Translations under genes and position numbers: made by a program
Shown here: piece by piece, positions 42,921-52,555 of the stretch
Layout: the number at the start of each line of letters is the position of its first letter
How positions within the stretch are numbered: position 1 is the first letter of the stretch
Origin: an uncultured Gammaproteobacteria bacterium
GTDB taxonomy: Bacteria > Pseudomonadota > Gammaproteobacteria > UBA6429 > Thiohalophilaceae
Assembly: GCA_913064945.1 (NCBI GenBank)
Contig: CAJYAN010000007.1
Location: 1 to 64,000 of the forward strand
Length of the DNA: 64,000 bases
Direction of reading: 5' to 3'
Notes under the pieces: generated by a model
The model's input: only the letters and a program-made list of their open reading frames with translations
Database searches by the model: none
Told to the model about the DNA's origin: nothing

Positions 42921-43517
42921 ATGAAACAGCCTACGCCAGTGAAATTACGTGCCGAGGATTTTGAAAATGCATTGAAAGATTTTAATTCTTATATCGATGT
43001 CACACTGGAGGATCTTATGCAGATTAATGAATTAGCTCAAAAACATGCCGAATTCCGGCATACAGAGCAACTCTTCGTACGTGATATTATGACCACTGAT
43101 ATCACCACAGTGACCGCAGAGACTTCGCTTCGAGATGCAGCTCGTATTTTGTTGGAATTAAGGATCAGCGGTTTACCGGTGGTTGATGAGTCGAACAAGC
43201 TAATTGGTATTGTGACTGAGGCAGATTTTCTGTCCGCCATGGGCATCCCATGTCACCACCCTGCACATAGTGTATGGCACACACTCGAGACGATGTTTAG
43301 TCATCAACCAAAAACAATGGACTCACCTTCCCGCGTGGCAGATATTATGTCATCACAAATTATTACGATCCATGGCGATAATAACCTGCATGATGTTATT
43401 GCTACGATGAAACATCATCATATCAAGCGTGTGGTTGTCACCGATGAAGATCAAAAAATTATGGGTATCATTACTCGGTCCAACCTGGTGAAAATACTTC
43501 TGGAACAGATGTTCTAG
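42921..43517 (+). CDS. Tandem CBS-domain protein
   Basis: A 198-aa protein with a helical N-terminus (about 1-55) and two CBS repeats: VRDIMTTDITTVTAETSLRD..IVTEADFL, and VADIMSSQIITIHGDNNLHD..IITRSNLV. CBS pairs bind adenosine nucleotides and regulate attached or partner proteins. ATG 42921 follows GAGGAG. In related genomes such proteins can be the regulatory half of HPP transporters, whose remnant lies directly upstream, so this may be an orphaned partner. Confidence 0.82.
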   Translation: MKQPTPVKLRAEDFENALKDFNSYIDVTLEDLMQINELAQKHAEFRHTEQLFVRDIMTTDITTVTAETSLRDAARILLELRISGLPVVDESNKLIGIVTEADFLSAMGIPCHHPAHSVWHTLETMFSHQPKTMDSPSRVADIMSSQIITIHGDNNLHDVIATMKHHHIKRVVVTDEDQKIMGIITRSNLVKILLEQMF

Positions 43518-43696
43518 CAAAAAGCCGTTCTCTATTCTGCGTAGCCATGAGGTTGTATTGTTTAATCGACCTGGGTCTTGGCGTGTTTGTGTAGCGTTGA
43601 CAGCCAGAGCTGCAGTAGACAAAGCTATCGCCGCCTGGAATATCTGGTTCAATATGGAACCGACATTGTGTGTATCAGAAAATGCTGGCAGAAGTA

Positions 43697-45073
43697 TTAT
43701 AGATTAAATTGCGGTAAGCGTTTAATCAGCGCTTCAAGAACTGTTTCATCAATGGCGGTATGTACCTCACCCTGCATGATCTGAATGGCTTTATCCACGG
43801 GGATGGCGCTACGGTAGGGCCTGGCGGCAGTGATAGCGTCGAAGATATCGGCAACTGTTATAATTCGTGTCTCAAGACAGATATCGTTGGCAGTGAGACC
43901 ATAAGGATAACCACCACCATCCAACCGTTCATGATGTGCGCCAGCGACTCTGGCAAGCTCGGCAAAAGGCTTGAGGTGGGAGAGGATTGATTCGGTAAAA
44001 CTGGCATGCTTTCGCACGGCCTGCCATTCTTCTTCATTGAGTCGGTCAGGCTTGTCCAGGATATCGTTACTCACCCCGAGTTTACCGATGTCGTGTAAAA
44101 AAGCACTACGGCGCAGGAAGTGTCTACGTGATTCAGGGACAGCCAATTCATCGGCAATGGCCATGGTGTACTGTTCAACCCGGGTGCTATGGTTATAGGT
44201 GTAGGGGCTCTTGCTATCGACAATCATGCCAAAGGCGGCGGTGATATTATCCAGCCGATCATCGGTCACTATGACGGGTTGACTCTTTGGTTCAAGGTTT
44301 TGGATGATGCACTGCAGATCATCGCTGGCGAGTTGTGTCCAGAAGAGCTTGTTGTCGGAGAGTGATAGCAGCGCCTCTACCAGATCCGGGTCAAACCAGG
44401 AGCCATTTCGTCTCCTTATTTCGCCTTCGCTTGCTGCTTGACCGCCAACCTGGAAAAATACATCGACAACCTGAGCCAGCAGAGCAATGCGTGAATGTAT
44501 CGGTATTTTTGAGCCGCTTATGTGGTAGGGACGGCCGCCTCCATTCCAGTGTTCATCAAGATAACGTATCCCGTCGGCAATGGTATCGTTAAAGCCGAGA
44601 CGCCTGGCGATATCGGCACCCCGTTCACAACGAGTTTCAATGACTTCATTGGCATACTGCTCTCCGTGTCGAGCGAGATTTGAAATGCGTTTCAGTTTGT
44701 TGAGCAGGCCCTGGCTGGCCCCCACATGTTGAAATAAAAAGCGGGCAACCTCAGTAAAATTTTCGCCGTTGACAGTTTTGAAGTCATGTTTGAGTTGACG
44801 CTCGTCACTACCATAGAGTTCGTACAGGCGAGCAGCATTACTGCTGCAGCCAGCATCTTTTAATAATATGGTGTAATAAAGATTCCATAAGTCATCCTCA
44901 CCGAGATTCATGACTTTACCGATGTGAATACCAATCCAGCAACAGCGTATGCAATGACCCGCAGGTTGGCCCTCGGTTAAATCCAGGGCATAGCTGAGAG
45001 CGCTGATGACTTCAGACAGGTGGAGTGTGTCAGTAGATTTGGTTGATGCTTCGTTATAAATTGAATTTTGCAT
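43697..45073 (-). CDS. HD-GYP-type phosphodiesterase/HD-domain protein
   Basis: A 458-aa cytosolic protein of two HD-related halves. The C-terminal domain (about 270-450) is an HD-GYP phosphodiesterase predicted to hydrolyse c-di-GMP: HSTRVEQYTMAIAD, LHDIGKLGVSNDIL, HHERLDGGGYPYGL (GYP motif retained) and ADIFDAITAARPYR. The N-terminal half is a degenerate HD domain (GHCIRCCWIGIHIG.. with YLDEHWNGGGRPYHI). It may oppose the cyclase encoded at 22893-24098. No receiver or membrane part. Confidence 0.85.
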   Translation of the reverse strand: MQNSIYNEASTKSTDTLHLSEVISALSYALDLTEGQPAGHCIRCCWIGIHIGKVMNLGEDDLWNLYYTILLKDAGCSSNAARLYELYGSDERQLKHDFKTVNGENFTEVARFLFQHVGASQGLLNKLKRISNLARHGEQYANEVIETRCERGADIARRLGFNDTIADGIRYLDEHWNGGGRPYHISGSKIPIHSRIALLAQVVDVFFQVGGQAASEGEIRRRNGSWFDPDLVEALLSLSDNKLFWTQLASDDLQCIIQNLEPKSQPVIVTDDRLDNITAAFGMIVDSKSPYTYNHSTRVEQYTMAIADELAVPESRRHFLRRSAFLHDIGKLGVSNDILDKPDRLNEEEWQAVRKHASFTESILSHLKPFAELARVAGAHHERLDGGGYPYGLTANDICLETRIITVADIFDAITAARPYRSAIPVDKAIQIMQGEVHTAIDETVLEALIKRLPQFNL

Positions 45074-45141
45074 TAAACCTGTATCGGCAAACCTGAGAGT
45101 AACTGTAGTTCACATAGACACAGTGTCTGGAAGGATATTTG

Positions 45142-45198
45142 CCGTACACTGGTACATGATATGGGTACAGGTTGTACAAACAGGGGGAGATGGTACAC
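45142..45198. promoter_or_regulatory. GTAC-rich dyads, including a MerR-like CCGTAC-N4-GTAC
   Basis: Five GTAC tetramers occur in about 55 bases (45144, 45152, 45165, 45174, 45193). The first pair forms CCGTACactgGTAC, close to the mer operator CCGTAC-N4-GTACGG. The right arm ends AT rather than GG, and no good promoter flanks it. It lies upstream of the MerB-like gene. Confidence 0.4.
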
Positions 45199-45261
45199 GA
45201 CCCTTGGAAGACTTCCTGACTCTGTATATGCTTGTCCAGTGTGAGCATGACAGGAGTACAC

Positions 45262-45909
45262 ATGGATATTCAAGCAGCAGTTGACCGGCTTAATGCCTTG
45301 TTGCCTCTTACAGCACGCCAGGACCAGCTACCTGCAGAATTAAAAGTGATGCACCTGTATATTCTTTCTGCCCTCGTAGGGCAAGGCAGTGTACCCGATG
45401 AGACCGAGCTGATTGAGGTAAGTGGTGAAGAAAATATTGTAGCTGCGTTACAGCGACTCGCAGAACAGGATCTGGTTGTACTAGATAATCAAGGTCGACG
45501 GCCAGTGGGGGCATACCCGGTAACACTCGAGATGACGCCCCACAGGCTTAGCGTTAATGGTCAACGTATTTTTGCGATGTGTGCAATAGAGGCATTAGCG
45601 GTGGCACCGATGTTTGACAGGGAAGTACGCATAGAATCTGTCTGTCACGCAAGCAGGACATCAATTTATATACATATGCGTGGGGGCCGTTTACTGGATG
45701 TCCAGCCAACGCCCAAAATAACGGTGGGAGTACGCTGGCAAACACCCACATCTGTGGCCGCGCATAGCCTGTGTATGGAAATGGTGTTTTTTAAAGATAA
45801 GGCGTGTGCCGTAGAGTGGCAGGCGGGCGACTGTGAAAATGTCTCATTGTTTACGCTACCAGAGGCAGTAGAATTTGCGAAAGGATTCTTTCTCCCTCTG
45901 GTCGTTTAG
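45262..45909 (+). CDS. Alkylmercury lyase-like (MerB-fold) protein
   Basis: A 215-aa protein. The N-terminal winged-helix part (about 25-80) and the MerB core follow the family: TPHRLSVNGQRIFAMCAIEAL, ESVCHASR and HSLCMEMVFF. Catalytic Cys107 and Cys171 and structural Cys128 correspond to MerB Cys96, Cys159 and Cys117. The catalytic Asp99 is replaced by Glu110, which keeps the carboxylate. It may protonolyse carbon-mercury or other carbon-metal bonds. No merA, merT or merR is in the window. ATG 45262 is chosen for the AGGAG six bases upstream; the frame extends ten codons further. Confidence 0.78.
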   Translation: MDIQAAVDRLNALLPLTARQDQLPAELKVMHLYILSALVGQGSVPDETELIEVSGEENIVAALQRLAEQDLVVLDNQGRRPVGAYPVTLEMTPHRLSVNGQRIFAMCAIEALAVAPMFDREVRIESVCHASRTSIYIHMRGGRLLDVQPTPKITVGVRWQTPTSVAAHSLCMEMVFFKDKACAVEWQAGDCENVSLFTLPEAVEFAKGFFLPLVV

Positions 45910-46181
45910 AACCGATATAGAAGAGCAGATATTATGTGCCTGAACCTATGTCAACACTATATTACGAAAGGGCAAGGTTGCAACAATAACCCTGGCTAGG
46001 GCTTACTATTTAGCGTCTGAGGTAATGTCCTCGACGAGGAGAAAATTGCAGCGTGAATGATTGGTGTATCAAAGGTTTAGTTGTAATCAAGTTGTCATCT
46101 GTAAAGATTAATATCACCTTGCTATTCAGCAAGCTGGCTGGTTCTCGCCAGACAGATCAGAAAATAACAAGGAGATTATTC

Positions 46182-47309
46182 ATGCTTAAGGCCACTTTGC
46201 TTGCCGTAGGAATGACGGCAGCCGCGATATCCCCCCCGGCATTTGCACAACGTCACGAGACGCATCGCATGATACCAAAATTAGATCATGTCTTTATGAT
46301 TATGATGGAAAATCACTCCTATGGTGAAATCATCGGGAACAGTAACACACCGTTTATCAATCAATTGGCGCAAAATGCTAATCTGGCAACAAATTATTTT
46401 GCTGTTGGCCATCCGAGTCTGACGAATTATCTGGAAGTCGTTGGTGGATCGAATTTTGGAATTGTCAATGATAATTATCCTGATTGGCATAATGCGACGT
46501 CCAGCGCCAATCTCAATAAATCGATTGCAGGAACTGGAACCGACGTCGCGACAGCGGCGGCAATAGCACCATTTGGCGTGGCGATACCCGCGGCAACTTT
46601 TAAGGGCGTTACGATCGCTGATCAACTGGTACAGGCGCATATGACCTGGAAGACGTATCAGGAAAGCCTGCCTATGAACGGCATGATTGATGGCGTGAAT
46701 TATAGTGACGGGATTTACTCAAATCTGAGTGATGCTACGATTACCACGACAGGTTATATTCAGAAATTGTATGCGGTTAAACACAATCCATTCGCTTATT
46801 TTGCCAATATCCAGAAAAACACCAGTCCCTGGAATGGTTATAACAATATGGCAGACTTTAGCGGGCTGAAGGGTTTGTACGCCGACCTGCGTTCGGACAA
46901 GGTGGCGAACTTCTCCTTTATCGCACCCAACCAGTGTCACGATATGCACGGTATTGGTAATGGCAGTCCGCTGTGCAATGACGACGACACTAAACTACAA
47001 ATGGGCGATACGGCGGTAAAGCAAATCATTGTTAATATCAAAGCGTCGAAGGCATGGAAACATGGGCATAATGCGATTGTTTTGTTATGGGATGAAAACG
47101 ATTTTAGTAATAGTCCCAACCAGGTCGTTACTATTGTTGATACAAACTATGGTGTGCATGGGCTGCAAAGTAGTCATCCCTATAGTCATTTTTCAATGCT
47201 CAAGACACTGGAGACCGGTTTTGGTCTGCCGTGTCTAAATCATGCCTGTGATGGTAACGTTAAATTAATGAAGGATATGTTTGCGATAAGTAAACACCAG
47301 GAAGATTAG
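46182..47309 (+). CDS. Secreted phosphoesterase (acid phosphatase/phospholipase C-like)
   Basis: Signal peptide of about 22 residues ending AFAQR. The core starts DHVFMIMMENHSYGEIIG (metal-binding Glu-Asn-His, as in AcpA/PLC phosphoesterases), with GHPSLTNYLEVVGG carrying the Ser/Thr nucleophile region, SFIAPNQCHDMHG and IVLLWDENDF. Likely periplasmic, releasing phosphate from organic esters. ATG 46182 follows AAGGAG; the longer frame from 46053 is probably not translated. Length 375 aa. Confidence 0.82.
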   Translation: MLKATLLAVGMTAAAISPPAFAQRHETHRMIPKLDHVFMIMMENHSYGEIIGNSNTPFINQLAQNANLATNYFAVGHPSLTNYLEVVGGSNFGIVNDNYPDWHNATSSANLNKSIAGTGTDVATAAAIAPFGVAIPAATFKGVTIADQLVQAHMTWKTYQESLPMNGMIDGVNYSDGIYSNLSDATITTTGYIQKLYAVKHNPFAYFANIQKNTSPWNGYNNMADFSGLKGLYADLRSDKVANFSFIAPNQCHDMHGIGNGSPLCNDDDTKLQMGDTAVKQIIVNIKASKAWKHGHNAIVLLWDENDFSNSPNQVVTIVDTNYGVHGLQSSHPYSHFSMLKTLETGFGLPCLNHACDGNVKLMKDMFAISKHQED

Positions 47310-47329
47310 TTGTCTTTTTCTGGATTATA

Positions 47330-47358
47330 GACCACTCCTGCGGCAGGCAGGAGTGGTC
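47330..47358. terminator. Perfect 11-bp stem-loop after the phosphoesterase
   Basis: GACCACTCCTG (47330-47340) pairs with CAGGAGTGGTC (47348-47358) around a seven-base loop. It begins 21 bases after the stop codon. No T-run follows on the plus strand, but position suggests mRNA end formation or protection. Confidence 0.6.
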
Positions 47359-47446
47359 ACTTGTGGGCAATTCGCCGGAGTCAGGTAGACGTAAGAAATA
47401 TTAAGAATTACAGACGCTGAACGACGGTAATACACTATAAAATAAG

Positions 47447-47857
47447 CTATAAGGCGCGTCTGGCATCTTGTAGATCCTTTTTCGAAAGGTCGGCTGCGTT
47501 TCTAGCGATTTGAATATTATTGCTGATCAGTCCATATTTGGCATCCTGTAATGCGCGAGTAAGTAATAATTTGTTGAATTCACCTCCCGTGTAATCATTA
47601 ATAGCCCCCTGACCTGCTCCTATGCAGGGGTCTCCGGCATTTGCATCAAAGTCAGCACTGCGGGTGCCTACCAGGCAGTTGACGACGTGGTGTAGATACA
47701 GATGGACTTGTTTGACATACTTTGTTTTCTTTGCATTGTTCGCGTTAGTGATCGCGGTAGTGATTTCCTGCTGAATATCCTTGCTGGCAGGTGCGGTGTT
47801 TATATATAGGACAGCTAACGGCAACGCGGCCAATATGAACAACATTATTTTTCTCAT
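47447..47857 (-). CDS. Secreted hypothetical protein, helical
   Basis: A 136-aa protein with a signal peptide (MRKIMLFILAALPLAVLYI..) and a helical mature part; two Cys (in VNCLVG and GDPCIG) could form a disulfide. A charged C-terminus. AGGAG seven bases before ATG 47857 fixes the start; the frame extends 27 codons further. The pattern NNAKKTKYVKQVHLYLHHVV is not a family I can name. Convergent with the phosphoesterase. Confidence 0.6.
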   Translation of the reverse strand: MRKIMLFILAALPLAVLYINTAPASKDIQQEITTAITNANNAKKTKYVKQVHLYLHHVVNCLVGTRSADFDANAGDPCIGAGQGAINDYTGGEFNKLLLTRALQDAKYGLISNNIQIARNAADLSKKDLQDARRAL

Positions 47858-48315
47858 GTTTATTCTCCTGGCATGATGAAGGCACATCAAGGGCCACGAA
47901 ATCATGGCAAAGTGTTTGCTGGTATTTTGCGCCCTCAAAACCTTGTGCGAGCAAGATTGACAGCTATTGTGTCAGCATTAGGTCTTGTGATGCTGAGTAG
48001 TTAATCTGGTATTGACATGATGCACAAAAAAATATCCACATAATTCAATGTGGCTACAATACTAGACTACTGATTTCATAGATAGTTCAACGGGCCCTGG
48101 CATGCGCCGCACTTACAATGTCTTTAACAAGCAACATAACAAAAATTATATTAATTATCGTTATCTGTGGTTTGCAAAAATCAGTCCATAATTTGTTTGT
48201 GGGCGTGTGATGCCCGCTCGAAAAGAATAATGCATTAAAACTGAAAACTATTGTCGACTTGGCTGGTCACATATTTTGATACTATCTGTTTATCAATGAC
48301 AAGGAGGTAACGACG
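47858..48315. other. Intergenic upstream of sodB
   Basis: AT-rich, no open frame of interest. An AAGGAGG site (48301-48307) belongs to sodB. I searched for a Fur-type dyad in front of sodB and did not find a convincing one. Confidence 0.5.
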
Positions 48316-48915
48316 ATGACACATAAACTTCCCCAGCTTCCGTATGCACAGAATGCACTGGAGCCATATATTTCCAGGGAGACACTGGATTATCATCATG
48401 GTAAGCACCACGCTGCTTATATTAATAAACTCAATGACGCAATTAAAGGCACGGAGTATGAGAACAAATCACTGCAAGAAATTATAACCAGTGCAACCGG
48501 CCCTGTGTTGAACAATGCGGCGCAGGCATGGAACCATGCCTTTTACTGGCAATGCCTGAGCCCTGCCGGAGGCAAGCTTAAAGGTGATCTTATGGAAGCG
48601 ATCACACGAAAATTTCATTCTCTGGAACGCTTTGAAAGAGAATTTTCAACGACAGCAAATGGACATTTTGGCTCTGGTTGGACGTGGCTGGTGCTGGATA
48701 AGGTCGGCAAGTTGGCCATTGTCAGTATGCACGATGCGGATTCGCCATTCCGTCACGGACAGATCCCATTGTTAACCTGTGATGTATGGGAACATGCCTA
48801 TTACATCGATTATCGAAATTCACGTCAGAGCTATGTAAATGCATTCTGGCAAATCGTTAATTGGGAATTTGTTACAGAGCAATTTAAGCAGGCGAGCCAC
48901 CGGCAAGCGGCATAG
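48316..48915 (+). CDS. sodB: Iron superoxide dismutase
   Basis: Cytosolic Fe-SOD of 199 aa. The metal ligands are His27, His74 (NHAFYW), Asp156 and His160 (DVWEHAYY). Gln70 in NAAQAWNH is the second-sphere residue typical of Fe rather than Mn enzymes. The strong AAGGAGG ribosome site implies efficient translation. It detoxifies superoxide and would protect Fe-S proteins such as NsrR. Confidence 0.92.
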   Translation: MTHKLPQLPYAQNALEPYISRETLDYHHGKHHAAYINKLNDAIKGTEYENKSLQEIITSATGPVLNNAAQAWNHAFYWQCLSPAGGKLKGDLMEAITRKFHSLERFEREFSTTANGHFGSGWTWLVLDKVGKLAIVSMHDADSPFRHGQIPLLTCDVWEHAYYIDYRNSRQSYVNAFWQIVNWEFVTEQFKQASHRQAA

Positions 48916-49148
48916 TCAGTTAGCCTTTCAAGATGAAATCGGTGCGGTATAGTGTTTATGCTATATCTCACCCTGGCGTGCGCGGAAATTTTATCGATAG
49001 CCGTCATCCACGGGCTTAACTGACTGGTGTTGATCGTTTCTGGTGTTGATAGTTTATTTTTTATTCAGGAGAGGATGATAATAAACTGGGCCGGCATGCT
49101 GCCATCGACAACACGCCGGCCCGATTTAAGATCACTAATAGCGGTGGC

Positions 49149-49733
49149 CTATTTCACATGTTTAAATAGTTCAGCAAGCCGGGCCTTGGGCGGTGAACCC
49201 TGTACCAGCATCGCCGCACCAGTATCCGTGTGATATAGCATGAGCGGTACCGCGCCTAACTGGGTACGGGCCAGTAACTGCTCATTGGCGTGAAGTTTTT
49301 TCTCAATTTCTGGTGTAGCAATATCTTCTTCAATACCACCGCCACGGCTGTAGTGTTCTTCATTCTGATAAAATGCCTTTAGTGGATCCTTGGCCCCGAG
49401 TATCGCGGCAGCCTTACCGTGACTGGTTGCCACTAAAATGCCGACGGGTATCCAGCGCAGCTGCAGCTTGCCCTGTTTAACCCAGGGGCGGGCGTCTTCA
49501 AAGAGTTTATGACAATATGGGCAATTGGGGTCAAAGAAGACGTAAACGACATGCGGCCCTTTGCCCTCAGCGACCCAGGTTGCCTGTCCAATATCCGCCA
49601 GGATGGTCCCGGCCAGCTGCTGCATTGGACTGGCGCTACGTCCGCTGTCCGCTGCGCTGGCGCTGGTCCCCCACATACCGAATGTAAGTATCGTCAGGGC
49701 AATCGTCAGCCCGAATAGTGATTTTCGCATCAT
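49149..49733 (-). CDS. Periplasmic thiol:disulfide interchange protein, DsbG/DsbC-like
   Basis: A signal peptide (about 1-28, ending ASAAD) precedes a single thioredoxin-fold domain with CPYC (Cys71 and Cys74 in FFDPNCPYCHKLFED) and a cis-Pro loop GAVPLMLY. The N-terminal DsbC/DsbG dimerisation domain is missing, so the 194-aa protein is monodomain; relatives are often annotated DsbG. It could reduce or isomerise periplasmic cysteines. ATG 49733 is chosen over the longer frame for its signal peptide; AAGAGA lies upstream. Confidence 0.8.
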   Translation of the reverse strand: MMRKSLFGLTIALTILTFGMWGTSASAADSGRSASPMQQLAGTILADIGQATWVAEGKGPHVVYVFFDPNCPYCHKLFEDARPWVKQGKLQLRWIPVGILVATSHGKAAAILGAKDPLKAFYQNEEHYSRGGGIEEDIATPEIEKKLHANEQLLARTQLGAVPLMLYHTDTGAAMLVQGSPPKARLAELFKHVK

Positions 49734-50616
49734 GTCTCTTCGCTCTATGTTATGTTTAATAGTGATTGACTTGATTTGACCTGTGGCCCATGACAAAGGT
49801 TCAACTTTCCCTTCAGGCCTGTCGAACGTGCCGGGCAAGCCATACCGCGTGCTTGGTCAAGGGATAAGGTAGCATAATTGGCGCGTTAAAGGGCGTATTT
49901 GGCGGCATAGGCATGGCGTCAGGGCAAGAATACGGGCCCCGCTGGGGCGTCACAACGCGGGTGAGATCCGGTCGCAGCGTCGAGCCAGATAACGGCCTGT
50001 GTGGAGGAGAGCTCTGGAGTGGGGCGGTTAGCCATGACCCTCTGGACGGTGGATATGACTTCCGTCGCCACCAACCCCGTGGTTGCACATGACCGTTCGT
50101 ATTCCAGTAATACCTATTGGTACTGAAATCTACGGCACGATGGCGTGCCGTGACAGATAGCAGGATGATCGTTTAATTCATATGTATCGAACTGGCCAAC
50201 CGTCCCTGGGCTGTCAACTAGCAAATATGTCCCGATAAAATACGTGCATACGCAATATCTGATTGTCTACCAGGCCGTGCCGAGGGATGAAATCCGATTT
50301 TTACTGTATGTCAGATAGCCAATAGCCTAATCCCAGCGCTGAAAATATGAGACCTCCATTGCCGGATGCTGGTACGTCGAAGAATTGTTCGGTATAAGAA
50401 AGTGCTATTATCTATGCTCAGCACATACATGGTGGTGGTGAAGCTGTGTCATAACCAGGTGACAGCGTGGGAGATGGAATGTAGTCACTGATGACAAGGA
50501 TATTCTCAATTAATCCTGTCGCAAATGGAAACTTTGATGTCGACGTAGGGTCATACACTATTTATATGCATGACGGTGTCACAAAATGGTGTGATACTGA
50601 TTTTCGGGAGAGAAAT
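49734..50616. other. Long gap without a supported gene
   Basis: A GC-rich segment around 49813-50088 is open on both strands, which indicates composition rather than coding; neither product looks like a known family. A perfect 8-bp hairpin, ACGGCACG with CGTGCCGT around ATGG, lies at 50132-50151. The remainder is AT-rich and frame-poor. Confidence 0.45.
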
Positions 50617-50964
50617 ATGATCTTATACATCATCCTGTTGTTTGGCGTAGCCGTTGGTTTTGGATTATTTCTAACGGTGATGGGTGTTCGTTATCAACGA
50701 GGATCCATGGCCCTGGGCCTGACCCATGCCGGCATTGCGATTGTGGCGCTGGCGATGCTGACCGTACAGATATTTCGCGAAGCAACCATACACATGTTTT
50801 ACAACGATGCAGCAATTCTCTTCGTCATGGCAATGGCCGGCGGCCTGGTCTTACTCGCCCTGCGTAAGGGGACCGAGGCACCCCCAATGGTTGTGGTCGG
50901 TATACATGCGGTGATGGCACTGGTCGCATTATTATTGTTGATTGTCGGTTATACACATCACTGA
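50617..50964 (+). CDS. Small four-helix membrane protein, unknown function
   Basis: A 115-aa protein with four hydrophobic helices and almost no soluble part (MILYIILLFGVAVGFGLFLT.., ..VVGIHAVMALVALLLLIVGY). GGGAGAG lies upstream of ATG 50617; the frame is open 42 codons earlier but that stretch is not protein-like. I do not recognise the family. Possibly a small transporter subunit or stress-induced membrane protein. Confidence 0.6.
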   Translation: MILYIILLFGVAVGFGLFLTVMGVRYQRGSMALGLTHAGIAIVALAMLTVQIFREATIHMFYNDAAILFVMAMAGGLVLLALRKGTEAPPMVVVGIHAVMALVALLLLIVGYTHH

Positions 50965-51141
50965 GGATTGGTGAAAAGCTGCGCAGGTTTCATCTCGTTG
51001 TACAATGCTGCGGCATACTTGAGTTATCAGCAAAGACATTACAAACTATTGTAAGTCCCTTTCAGGGACACAGGCGTGTTGGACAGACAGAAAATACTAT
51101 AGATTAATATCAGGGGTATTCCCCTCTCGGGAGATGAAATC

Positions 51142-51681
51142 GTGGCAAATGCGTTTCAGGATCAATTGCTCAAGGCGGGGCTGGTATCGAAAGATAAACT
51201 GAATAAGACGAACAAAAGTAAACACAAACAGCTAAAGCAGCAAGCGAAGAATACATTGACCGAGGCGGATGAGATTAAGCAACGGGCTAAAGAGACGGCG
51301 CAGGCAAAAGCGGAGCATGACCGGAAACTAAATCGACAGCGCCTTGAGGCCGAAAATAAAAAGGCGCTTATCGCACAAATCAGACAGTTAGTCGCGATGA
51401 ATCTTGTTGATGATGATAAAGGCGATGTGGCCTATAATTTTGAAGATAGTCATCTTGTTAAACATATTTATGTCTCGGAAGAACTACGCCGGTCTATTGT
51501 CAATGGACGCCTGGCCATTGTTCGCCATGACGAAGGTTATGCGCTGGTGCCAAGACCAGTCGCGGAAAAGATAATACAACGCGACCGCGGTTTTGTAGTA
51601 TTGCTAAATGATGCTACTCAATCGAGTGCAGAAGATGATGAATATGCGGATTTCATTGTCCCTGACGACTTAATGTGGTGA
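51142..51681 (+). CDS. yaiL: DUF2058 family protein YaiL
   Basis: A 179-aa protein starting at GTG with GGGAG upstream. A basic, highly charged N-terminal helix region (about 1-80: SKDKLNKTNKSKHKQLKQQA) precedes the DUF2058 core (NFEDSHLVKHIYVSEELRRS, LVPRPVAEKI). Called a nucleoprotein/polynucleotide-associated enzyme, with function not established. Located 104 bases before the DUF815 ATPase gene on the same strand. Confidence 0.82.
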   Translation: MANAFQDQLLKAGLVSKDKLNKTNKSKHKQLKQQAKNTLTEADEIKQRAKETAQAKAEHDRKLNRQRLEAENKKALIAQIRQLVAMNLVDDDKGDVAYNFEDSHLVKHIYVSEELRRSIVNGRLAIVRHDEGYALVPRPVAEKIIQRDRGFVVLLNDATQSSAEDDEYADFIVPDDLMW

Positions 51682-51784
51682 AACTGGCCAGATTGTATCT
51701 GGCTGATAGTAAGAGAAAAATTGGTGCCTGATAATATTGATCTGAACCGCATGATAATCTGAAATCCATCAAAGAGTAATATGA

Positions 51785-52555
51785 ATGGCAATCAACTGGG
51801 GTAGAATCTACGCTGCCGTCTGGCGTCAGCATCAACAACAATTACATCCCGTCAGTAATATAGATACAGTGACGCTCGACGCGCTGGTCGGCATCGAGAG
51901 ACAAAAGCAGGCGTTGCTGAAGAATACCCGAAGATTTCTCGATGGCCAACCAGCTAACCATGCCCTGTTATGGGGGGCTCGGGGAACGGGCAAGTCCTCT
52001 CTGGTGAAGGCGGTTCTCAATGCACACACTGGTCAAGGTCTGCGCCTGATCGAAGTTTTTAAAAATGATCTCTCTCACCTGCCAGAGATCGTCGACAGTA
52101 TCAGAGCGCTACCGTACAAATTTATCATATATAGTGATGACTTCTCGTTCGAGGTAAACGACAGCTCATATGTTGGATTGAAGACTCTTCTGGAAGGCTC
52201 CATTGAGCAGCCGCCTGAGAATGTTAAACTCTATACGACGTCCAATCGACGGCACCTGGTTCCCGAGTATATGCAGGACAACCTGGATTCGAAAATGGTT
52301 GATGGTGAATTACATTATGCCGATGCCATTGAGGAAAAGATTTCCCTATCAGACCGATTCGGCCTCTGGCTATCCTTTTATCAGCCGGATAAGGCCGGTT
52401 ATCTGGAGATCGTGGATAGCTACTTTGCGGATTATCCTGGCGACCGAAACGAATTGCACCGTGCCGCCTGGGACTTCGCTACGCTGAGGGCTTCAAAGAG
52501 TGGCCGTACCGCCAGGCAGTTTTATAATAGCCACTCGGTGACTGAAAAAACGTAG
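51785..52555 (+). CDS. DUF815 AAA-type ATPase
   Basis: A 256-aa P-loop ATPase with Walker A GARGTGKSSLV (about 64-74) and Walker B FIIYSDDFSFE, followed by the DUF815-specific TTSNRRHLVPEYM sensor region. Role unknown; the family resembles helicase or chaperone-loading ATPases. Cotranscription with yaiL is plausible. Confidence 0.83.
   Translation: MAINWGRIYAAVWRQHQQQLHPVSNIDTVTLDALVGIERQKQALLKNTRRFLDGQPANHALLWGARGTGKSSLVKAVLNAHTGQGLRLIEVFKNDLSHLPEIVDSIRALPYKFIIYSDDFSFEVNDSSYVGLKTLLEGSIEQPPENVKLYTTSNRRHLVPEYMQDNLDSKMVDGELHYADAIEEKISLSDRFGLWLSFYQPDKAGYLEIVDSYFADYPGDRNELHRAAWDFATLRASKSGRTARQFYNSHSVTEKT

Noticed and set aside
45054-45263. Minus-strand frame of 69 codons between the HD-GYP gene and the MerB-like gene
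   Set aside because: No ribosome site and an unlikely composition rich in Tyr/Cys; it overlaps the GTAC-rich regulatory stretch.
48160-48315. Fur box in front of sodB
   Set aside because: AT-rich stretches resemble fragments of the consensus, but no inverted repeat comparable to 61426-61440 is present.
49813-50088. Open frames on both strands in a GC-rich patch (91 codons on the minus strand, 59-70 on the plus strand)
   Set aside because: Both strands are open because of composition; neither product has a ribosome site, a domain or a plausible amino-acid pattern.
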